DNA of 64,000 nt. It comes from Sepiola atlantica (Eukaryota > Mollusca > Cephalopoda > Sepiida > Sepiolidae). The stretch spans positions 85,037,234 through 85,101,233 of the forward strand of contig OY744532.1 in assembly GCA_963556195.1 (NCBI GenBank), written 5' to 3'. Within the stretch, counting starts at the first letter, position 1. Each line of letters opens with the position of its first letter. Under the pieces are notes generated by a model, which was not told where the DNA came from, did not search any database, and saw only the letters and a program-made list of their open reading frames with translations. The translations under genes were made by a program, and so were the position numbers. This document shows positions 57,035-64,000 of this stretch, one piece after another.

Positions 57035-58050
57035 TTAAGTTTTCTTTTTTCAGTCTTTTTTACTGAAGTGCTTCACAAAGACGGTGTAGTTGTTTCACGT
57101 AGATCTCCGCATTTACCGTTAGGTTTCGCTAAAGCAATTCATAATGAACTGTGTCCTCCATTTTTTTCTTTTCCCTTCTACTATGGTATCTTTCTCATAC
57201 CCTTCTATCATTTTGTTTCTCTTCTTTAATTCTACCATATTTCTCTTCGTTTTACTGTTTTCTCCATGCTTTTCTTTCATTATTTGTATCCCCTTTTTTC
57301 TCATTTCTTTTCTTATAGCATATTTAAATGCCTTTCCTATTCGTTTTTACTCCGCTGAATTCCTTTTTTTAGATTATTTTTCGGTCCATTTTCAGTGTTA
57401 TTTTCTGTTTTCCGTTTCTGTTTTTAATTTATTGTGTTTAGACTTTCAATATTTTAAAACCTAATTCTTTTCCGCCTTTTTATTTGCTTAATTGCATGAT
57501 CTTTCAAAGAGGAGGTATTGGTTGCCCAGGATGTCGTTTGCATATTAGGGCTGAGCCATTTTTTATGCTGCTTCATATTGATGTAAAGACACCACTTTCA
57601 TCACCAGTTGCAATGCAATAAAGCAACTGTTATTAATAACTGTATGTTAAAGGATGCCGAGCTTATACACCGATTGGAATTGTTGTGCGCTTATTCTTGT
57701 GTCATTCAACGCATATGGCTCCTCTAAACCAAAGTTCTTAACCTTCTCAATTTGATGAAGGTGATTTACTACAGTTTTGCAATCGCAATTCATCTGTTCT
57801 CCCAATTCTCTAGTAATCTAGCGTTGATTTTCATGAAAAATGTCATTTGAGCGTCTCTTGTCTAACTCACTTGGTACACCCAGCGGCTCCCCATTCTTCA
57901 GATCAAATTTACCTTATTCTGAAGTGAGCAAACCAAAGTTGAGCAGTATTTTGAGGCATTGAGCCATCTCCATACACCTAACAGACCTAATGCGCTTTTT
58001 TGGCGGTGTTAACTCTTCAATTATATAACAATACAAGGTGTTGAATATGA
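57035..58050 (-). pseudogene. mariner transposase relic (frameshifted, interrupted)
   Basis: On the minus strand the text reads MPQNTAQLWFAHFR (N-terminal helix-turn-helix region), then DCKTVVNHLHQIEKVKNFG (second helix-turn-helix, usually NHTTV..HL...GKV.K.G), then ATGDESGVF (TGDEKW, containing the first catalytic Asp). A T-rich low-complexity insertion (about 57135-57475) follows, and then LTVNAEIYVKQLHRLCEAL, the segment before the second catalytic Asp. Multiple stops and frameshifts; the C-terminal end is missing. Confidence 0.75.
57135..57475. repeat. T-rich low-complexity insertion inside mariner
   Basis: Pyrimidine-rich sequence of about 340 bp separating two mariner segments that should be near each other. 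Open frames on both strands here are not coding. Confidence 0.5.
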
Positions 58051-58364
58051 ACCGTTTTTTTTACTTCACATTTTATGTTAGGAGTATGAAATAAAATGAA
58101 AATGTGATGCAATTAACAAAAATCATAAAAATACGTAAATGTTAGAACACTAAGACATTGTAGTTCTTACACGCTCGCCAAATGGTTGACCCCAAACGAT
58201 CTTTTCATAAAACAATCGCTTACATCTTATCACCCAACCCAATTCTTGAAAAGATATTCAGAACATATATTATTTATTAAATATATGTGACACTTAAATT
58301 GAGAATACAATATTGAGCGCTAATTGGATGGGAAGTGTTGTCACATGTTCCGTATTCTCCAGAC

Positions 58365-59974
58365 ATAGCTTAGATTAATCAATAGATCAACTGGGTCGAG
58401 TCTAAAGGCATGATACTATTATTGAAGCCACAGAAATAAATATCGCCAACCTTAACATTAAAGTAAGCGATACTAATAGCTCGACTACCCCTGCAAATCT
58501 TCAATAGATTATAACCCAACACTTAATTCTTAATCTAACTCATTCATACATATCCATAGACGGATGAATACACACCTAATGCCACATTAATATATACGAA
58601 TATCACAACACGATAACATCAATATCCACAGGATATATGCAGTATATTTACATGAAAACATATTTAAAAATGGGTGTATAAGTATGCAATAAAAGAGACA
58701 AATTTGATCACAAATAATATTGTATTAAATGAATTATAAACAAAGACTCTAGTGTTCAAACTAAAAAATAACAAGGAGAGTAGAAAGTGGACATTGGGTT
58801 TACTTTCGGTAGCCTCGTAACTTTCACTTCCCTTATTTTGTCCTTTAGTCCTCACATTCCTTGAGCGATGTTTCTGACAACGAGGGAGAATTTCTGTTTT
58901 CGGGGTCGGAATCTTTAGCTAGTTTTTTTTTTACCTTGAAGTAGTATATATATTTTTAGCTCCTTACATAAAGTGGCGTCATGCCTTGTCCGGAGCGATT
59001 TTCATAAGAAAATACTATTAGAAGCCAAGATATGTATACTATCGATACATCTATATTATATAAGGATCACACCAACCATACATTAAAATTATAGGTAAAT
59101 ATATAAATAACCAGAAACCTTAAATTAATCTTCATATCTCCTGTCACAAAATCCTAACTTAATAAAAAATAAACTCAAAAACTGATAGAAATAGATAAAA
59201 TAAAATGCAATAAAAGTAAATAGGAAGAAGTATTATACATAAAAATAATCCAGACTATACAATAATAAATAAATTTAAATGCAAATAAATAATTGAATGA
59301 TAATAACAAAACACTACATGAATGGCAATCAACAAAAAACCGTTTATATTACATAACGAAAGTCGCAGCTCAAGTGGAGATAATGATTGAAGGATTAGGG
59401 GTAAGGAAGAATGACCTCAACGGGTAAACGGAAGCTGAGTGCATCACCTGATTGCTGTAGAAAAAGAATTATGCCTCTTTGTCGGTAAACACTCGAACAC
59501 GACAACCACGAACAAAGTCGTTCGTCTCACAGAAACCTAGTTGGTGTGAGGGCGGACGGACACACTATCTGAACTAAATAATGTGCGACCCAAGAAGTTT
59601 ATATATATATATATATAAAGTGTTGTTTTTTGCTAAGAGAAACATGATTATACCGAACAATATATCGGTTTGAAACTTAACAATATATTAATTTATCACA
59701 TGCAACACACAGGGCCATGTAAATATATTTATATTTCCAAAACAAAAATTAAAAACGATAATACAAAGTTATAAAACAGAAGGCATTATGTTATCTTTAT
59801 TTATTTATTTATTGTTATATATTTAAATGATCGATATTTCAAGGTACACGCCCCTTTATCTAACCACGTGGAATTATTGACTAAAATAAAAGCGTCACGT
59901 TAGAAGCGTAAAGAGAGTATTGACTCATGGACTGGGATGCTAATCAGCGTGATTTGTAATTTGCCTCTAGTTTA
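58365..59974. other. Unassigned AT-rich DNA
   Basis: Short (TA)n at about 59600-59617. No gene or repeat family recognised up to the left target-site duplication of the PLE palindrome. Confidence 0.35.
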
Positions 59975-59988
59975 ATTGTTTTGCTACT
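59975..59988. repeat. Left 14-bp target-site duplication
   Basis: ATTGTTTTGCTACT, identical to 63620-63633. The two copies bracket the PLE palindrome. Confidence 0.85.
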
Positions 59989-60030
59989 AATAGAAATTGG
60001 TAGTTTGCTGTAAGCATTGCTGGGAGTAAT
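59989..60030. other. 42-bp extension at the left end of the palindrome
   Basis: Not mirrored on the right, where the arm abuts the target-site duplication directly. Short terminal extensions are known from Penelope copies, from memory of the literature; their origin here is not evident. Confidence 0.5.
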
Positions 60031-60934
60031 AATAAGAGTTTTTAAAAAGGTTTAAGGCAATGCGAAGATCCGGGTTGCTGGAAGCTGTGAAGAACAAAAA
60101 CAGAACAAAACCGAAATAAGTCGGATATAGATCGAAAGGTTTGTTTATTTTTCTAGACAGCAAGGGTGTTAGTTTGTAATGTCCGGATTGTCAAGAATCA
60201 ATTTGATATTTCGAGAGATTTTTTTTTTTTTTTTTTCTTCCTCTCCTTGTCAAAAATAAATAAAAGAAAAATCCCGGGTACCGAGAAAATGCCAGGAGCG
60301 CTGGGGGGTTAAACCGGAAGTGTTCAGAGTAAAGTATTCAGAGGAAAACTAAATAGATTCATTTTATTTATTTATTTATTTATTTTTTTTTTTTAAATAT
60401 ATATATATATATACACCCATATATATATGTAATTGTCTGTTGTTTCTATTTATTTAATTTTTATTTTTATTTATATGTTTACTATTATTGTTATTTGTTT
60501 TTTTTTTTTTTTGTTTTTTTTTTTTTTTGTTTTTTTTTTTTTTCGTATATAAAACGTAGTTATTACTTATAGTATATATGTTTGTCAACAGGCTGATTCC
60601 GGCATTAGATTTTAAATGTGTTGTAGATAGCTAATTATTTGTTGTCGGTGCAGTATATTAAAATTTAGTTATGCCTGGTTAAGTTTAATCCTTATTTATT
60701 GGTTTTAATTTATCTCTTAAATGCCTATTGTTTTAGTTATGGAAAGTTTGCTGGTTAAGGGGAGACAAATCTCTTATTTTTGGTATTCTGTTATTCTGTT
60801 AATTGGCTTTGTATGTTGAATTTATTTAACTAAAGTAATGGTCAATTCTTAGTATAACGGATATGATTTGTGCAAATAGTGTTTATTATGGGGGGGGGGT
60901 TATTATCTGGGGATGGGTTCGGGGGGGGGGTAGG

Positions 60935-61897
60935 TTATATGATGAAGGTAGAATTTAATTCATGTCTTTGATTCAAAAATGGGCTAAGTTTGGAAATGAG
61001 AATAGCTTCCATCAGTCTTAGGTCGCCTAGGTTCCTGGTCGAGGCTAAAATGGAAACTTTTATGTCTTGTTGTGTAGTATTGCATGAGGAAGTATGTTTG
61101 AAGAAGGAAGATATATTTGTATTCATGTGTTCTTTTATACGTTGGTGTAATTGTCTTGTAGTATATCCAATATAGGAGTGGTTACAAATAGTGCATGATA
61201 TATTGTATACACAGTTAGTGCGGTGGCATAGTCCAGTGGTAGGAATGGGACAATTGGCTAGTGAGCATGGTTCTTGGGTGCGTGTAGTGCGTTTTTTGGA
61301 AAGGTGTTGGCGTAAGGTGGTGCCGGTGTGGGTGAGTTGAATGTCTAGTTTTTCTTTATGTATTGCACTGCGGATGGCATTAGTGATTCTGTCGTTAAAG
61401 AAAGGTAGTTTTAGGAAGCATGTGTTGGAGAGTGTGTTGTGTCTGCGTGATCTGGTCTTGCTGAGGTGGGTTATTGTGGAAGTGGGGTAGCCGTTGGTGA
61501 TTAGGGTTTGATGGAAGTCTTTGGTGTGTTTAATTTTATTGGCAGTAGATGAGCATTTATTTTGTATGCGGGTAATTTCATTACGGGCATAGTCTAGTTT
61601 GGCTTTAAGGGGCAGGGCAGATTTAAAATGAACAAATAGGTTTTTACAGGCAGGTTTTCTGTAGAAGTTGGTCTGTATAGAACCGTCTTCTGTGATTTTG
61701 AGGTTGAAATCGAGGAGAGATAGTGAGCCGGAGTCGCTAGGGTGTTCAATAGTAAATTTTATATGGGGGTCGGTGTTGTTGAAAGTGTCGAAAATGCTGA
61801 TAGCTTCTTCATCATTCTTCATTCTTCTGAAGAAGCTATCAGCATTTTCGACACTTTCAACAACACCGACCCCCATATAAAATTTACTATTGAACAC
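60935..61897 (-). CDS. 5'-truncated PLE ORF: RT C-terminus plus GIY-YIG endonuclease (left copy)
   Basis: The open frame is 320 codons, but only codons from about 30 on are element sequence read in sense. Codons 1-23 are the opposite arm read in antisense, and 24-29 are the spacer. Genuine parts: IFDTFNNTDPHIKFTIEH and LLDFNLKI (after the RT catalytic motif, residues 35-68), YRKPACKN and the thumb (79-115), LPFFNDRITNAIRSAI (164-179), a Cys-rich linker (C211, C216, C224, C229, C235, C238), then a GIY-YIG nuclease (VY 230-231, YIG 242-244, R253, H257, E297 in LMEAILISKLSPFLN). The RT palm with YxDD is absent, so no complete RT is encoded. No stop or frameshift, which implies a recent insertion. 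Confidence 0.88.
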   Translation of the reverse strand: MFNSKFYMGVGVVESVENADSFFRRMKNDEEAISIFDTFNNTDPHIKFTIEHPSDSGSLSLLDFNLKITEDGSIQTNFYRKPACKNLFVHFKSALPLKAKLDYARNEITRIQNKCSSTANKIKHTKDFHQTLITNGYPTSTITHLSKTRSRRHNTLSNTCFLKLPFFNDRITNAIRSAIHKEKLDIQLTHTGTTLRQHLSKKRTTRTQEPCSLANCPIPTTGLCHRTNCVYNISCTICNHSYIGYTTRQLHQRIKEHMNTNISSFFKHTSSCNTTQQDIKVSILASTRNLGDLRLMEAILISKLSPFLNQRHELNSTFII

Positions 61898-62704
61898 CCT
61901 AGCGACTCCGGCTCACTATCTCTCCTCGATTTCAACCTCAAAATCACAGAAGACGGTTCTATACAGACCAACTTCTACAGAAAACCTGCCTGTAAAAACC
62001 TATTTGTTCATTTTAAATCTGCCCTGCCCCTTAAAGCCAAACTAGACTATGCCCGTAATGAAATTACCCGCATACAAAATAAATGCTCATCTACTGCCAA
62101 TAAAATTAAACACACCAAAGACTTCCATCAAACCCTAATCACCAACGGCTACCCCACTTCCACAATAACCCACCTCAGCAAGACCAGATCACGCAGACAC
62201 AACACACTCTCCAACACATGCTTCCTAAAACTACCTTTCTTTAACGACAGAATCACTAATGCCATCCGCAGTGCAATACATAAAGAAAAACTAGACATTC
62301 AACTCACCCACACCGGCACCACCTTACGCCAACACCTTTCCAAAAAACGCACTACACGCACCCAAGAACCATGCTCACTAGCCAATTGTCCCATTCCTAC
62401 CACTGGACTATGCCACCGCACTAACTGTGTATACAATATATCATGCACTATTTGTAACCACTCCTATATTGGATATACTACAAGACAATTACACCAACGT
62501 ATAAAAGAACACATGAATACAAATATATCTTCCTTCTTCAAACATACTTCCTCATGCAATACTACACAACAAGACATAAAAGTTTCCATTTTAGCCTCGA
62601 CCAGGAACCTAGGCGACCTAAGACTGATGGAAGCTATTCTCATTTCCAAACTTAGCCCATTTTTGAATCAAAGACATGAATTAAATTCTACCTTCATCAT
62701 ATAA
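61742..62704 (+). CDS. 5'-truncated PLE ORF: RT C-terminus plus GIY-YIG endonuclease (right copy)
   Basis: Same protein as the left copy from residue 30 onward, with identical amino acids as far as I compared. In this copy the spacer reads IILHSS after FF, which looks like natural PLE sequence just after the RT active-site motif; in the left copy it reads RRMKND, which does not. So the spacer probably belongs to the plus-strand copy, and the left copy begins 18 bp further into the element. Residues 1-23 are antisense of the other arm. An endonuclease could in principle be made; an active RT could not. Confidence 0.88.
   Translation: MFNSKFYMGVGVVESVENADSFFIILHSSEEAISIFDTFNNTDPHIKFTIEHPSDSGSLSLLDFNLKITEDGSIQTNFYRKPACKNLFVHFKSALPLKAKLDYARNEITRIQNKCSSTANKIKHTKDFHQTLITNGYPTSTITHLSKTRSRRHNTLSNTCFLKLPFFNDRITNAIRSAIHKEKLDIQLTHTGTTLRQHLSKKRTTRTQEPCSLANCPIPTTGLCHRTNCVYNISCTICNHSYIGYTTRQLHQRIKEHMNTNISSFFKHTSSCNTTQQDIKVSILASTRNLGDLRLMEAILISKLSPFLNQRHELNSTFII
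61811..61828. other. 18-bp spacer at the palindrome centre
   Basis: ATCATTCTTCATTCTTCT. It is flanked by AGCTTCTTC and GAAGAAGCT, the innermost paired bases. TTCTTC-type runs in the spacer and arm give microhomology that could have supported strand switching. Confidence 0.9.
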
Positions 62705-63246
62705 CCTACCCCCCCCCCGAACCCATCCCCAGATAATAACCCCCCCCCCCATAATAAACACTATTTGCACAAATCATATCCGTTATACTAAGAATTGACC
62801 ATTACTTTAGTTAAATAAATTCAACATACAAAGCCAATTAACAGAATAACAGAATACCAAAAATAAGAGATTTGTCTCCCCTTAACCAGCAAACTTTCCA
62901 TAACTAAAACAATAGGCATTTAAGAGATAAATTAAAACCAATAAATAAGGATTAAACTTAACCAGGCATAACTAAATTTTAATATACTGCACCGACAACA
63001 AATAATTAGCTATCTACAACACATTTAAAATCTAATGCCGGAATCAGCCTGTTGACAAACATATATACTATAAGTAATAACTACGTTTTATATACGGAAA
63101 AAAACAAAAACAAAAAAAAAATAAAAACAAAAAAAACAAAAAAACAAATAACAATAATAGTAAACATATAAATAAAAATAAAAATTAAATAAATAGAAAC
63201 AACAGACGATTACATATATATATGGGTGTATATATATATATATATA

Positions 63247-63279
<33 letters not shown>

Positions 63280-63619
63280 AAAATGAATCTATTTAGTTTT
63301 CCTCTGAATACTTTACTCTGAACACTTCCGGTTTAACCCCCCAGCGCTCCTGGCATTTTCTCGGTACCCGGGATTTTTCTTTTATTTATTTTTGACAAGG
63401 AGAGGAAGAAGAAGAAAAAAAAAAAAAAAAAAATCTCTCGAAATATCAAATTGATTCTTGACAATCCGGACATTACAAACTAACACCCTTGCTGTCTAGA
63501 AAAATAAACAAACCTTTCGATCTATATCCGACTTATTTCGGTTTTGTTCTGTTTTTGTTCTTCACAGCTTCCAGCAACCCGGATCTTCGCATTGCCTTAA
63601 ACCTTTTTTAAAAACTCTT
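62705..63619 (+). other. PLE 3' untranslated region (right arm; mirror at 60031-60934)
   Basis: A C-run (62710-62719), AT-rich sequence, a TA stretch near 63225-63246 and A-rich runs follow the stop codon. No hammerhead core was found in this PLE's 3' region. The end reads CCTTTTTTAAAAACTCTTA. Confidence 0.6.
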
Positions 63620-63633
63620 ATTGTTTTGCTACT
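63620..63633. repeat. Right 14-bp target-site duplication
   Basis: ATTGTTTTGCTACT, identical to 59975-59988, directly at the end of the right arm. Confidence 0.85.
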
Positions 63634-63940
63634 GTTTAAGTTTGGATTTTAAATTTTGACTATACTTTTCATCACTGTGGCTTCATTTTACAAATTATTA
63701 TTTCATTCTTTGTATTGTATCCGTGATGGTAGTGTATAGTATGACACTGCATGCGTCTCGTCTCTGACGCATGTCTAATTCTGATGTAGGGCGTGGTTGA
63801 CCCCCCCTCTCTAGTCGTAATCATCCTCTCATCAACTTACATGGACGACTCTGTTTATATTAACAGATATATATGAGTTACACAGAATGACAATTACAAG
63901 AACAAAAAGTAGAAATTTGTTTAAAGTATGTTACTGATGT

Positions 63941-63974
<34 letters not shown>

Positions 63975-64000
63975 ATGGTAATAATCCAGGTGAAAAATAT
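63634..64000. other. Unassigned flank
   Basis: Sequence after the right target duplication, with a (TA)n tract at about 63945-63970. No gene. Confidence 0.35.

Larger units (their letters stand above)
56951..58364 (-). mobile_element. mariner-type transposon relic with both TIRs
   Basis: GTCTGGGGATTACGG, then AACATGTGACAACACTTCCCATCCA at the left (56951-56991), and its inverse at the right (about 58322-58364), form TIRs of about 40 bp with two or three mismatches. The span of 1.4 kb fits mariner once an insertion of about 330 bp is taken out. The transposase inside is on the minus strand. Confidence 0.75.
59989..63619. mobile_element. Head-to-head Penelope-like element (PLE) palindrome
   Basis: Left arm 60031-61810 (about 1780 bp) and right arm 61829 to about 63622 (about 1794 bp) are near-identical reverse complements around an 18-bp spacer. 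Outside simple repeats I saw only rare differences (for example AGACAATTAC against AGACGATTAC near 60435/63207). Poly-A/T and TA stretches differ in length. A 42-bp extension (59989-60030) is present only on the left. Each arm holds a 5'-truncated PLE frame followed by a ~0.9-kb 3' region with its end outward. PLEs are reverse-transcribing elements with an RT and usually a GIY-YIG endonuclease. Confidence 0.9.

Noticed and set aside
61742..61810. First 23 codons of each 320-codon PLE frame as a real N-terminus
   Set aside because: They are the antisense of the opposite palindrome arm, so they are a by-product of the head-to-head junction.
59989..63619. PLE palindrome as a sequencing or assembly fold-back artefact
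   Set aside because: The 14-bp direct repeat at both outer edges, the one-sided 42-bp extension and small arm differences fit a genuine insertion. Long reads should still confirm it.

Overview
This window looks like intergenic or intronic DNA from an animal with a large, repeat-rich, AT-rich genome. A cephalopod mollusc (octopus-like) is my best guess. The reasons are long (TA)n tracts attached to dispersed repeats, many tRNA-derived SINE pieces, mariner, Merlin and Ty3/Gypsy relics, and a Penelope-like element (PLE). The species call is inference. I see no convincing host protein-coding gene, no rRNA, no CRISPR array and nothing prokaryotic. Most open frames are read-throughs of microsatellites or antisense shadows of repeats.

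Layout. 0.5-1.2 kb: two direct copies of a 153-bp unit, each with a complete hammerhead self-cleaving ribozyme core; the second lies directly downstream of a tRNA-like Pol III promoter. 1.4-3.2 kb: an old tandem array with a period near 240 bp. 3.8-7.1 kb: many (TA)n tracts, a 149-bp palindromic MITE and a head-to-head inverted repeat. 8.2-8.9 kb: a 700-bp Merlin/ISXO2-type DNA transposon relic with 92-bp terminal inverted repeats (TIRs). 9.8-10.3 kb: a Gypsy gag relic on the minus strand. 13.3-13.8 kb: two tandem copies of a dispersed retroposon family, also found at 38.5 and 55.0 kb. 14.8-17.1 kb: a dense cluster of hairpin and foldback elements. 18.4-21.0 kb: a Ty3/Gypsy pol relic on the plus strand with a possible 3' LTR. 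23.6-24.4 kb: a mariner relic. 25.2-27.8 kb: (TA)n-flanked repeats, related SINE pieces and a ~165-bp tandem array. 28.2-29.5 kb: a LINE RT C-terminus relic and a three-unit tandem repeat. 30-32.6 kb: SINE/LINE tail, AAATAAA-type and TATGTG-type minisatellites. 38.2-38.9 kb: a retroposon carrying a U2 snRNA-like 5' domain. 40.0-42.9 kb: a 2.9-kb structure with ~235-bp inverted termini. 45.5-47.8 kb: a second Gypsy relic (gag, protease, RT, RNase H) on the minus strand, with a SINE inside. 53.0-55.5 kb: a duplicated tRNA-like SINE, a hAT-like end and a retroposon nested in another repeat. 57.0-58.4 kb: a mariner relic with both TIRs.

The strongest structure is at 59989-63619: a nearly perfect 3.6-kb palindrome of two PLE copies arranged head to head, separated by an 18-bp spacer and flanked by a 14-bp direct repeat (ATTGTTTTGCTACT) that looks like a target-site duplication. 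The palindrome therefore probably inserted as one unit.

The two best leads are the Pol III-linked hammerhead ribozyme pair and the PLE palindrome with its target-site duplication. A third theme is that several unrelated repeats end in (TA)n, sometimes as head-to-head pairs with (TA)n at both outer ends, as if (TA)n were a shared 3' tail or target.
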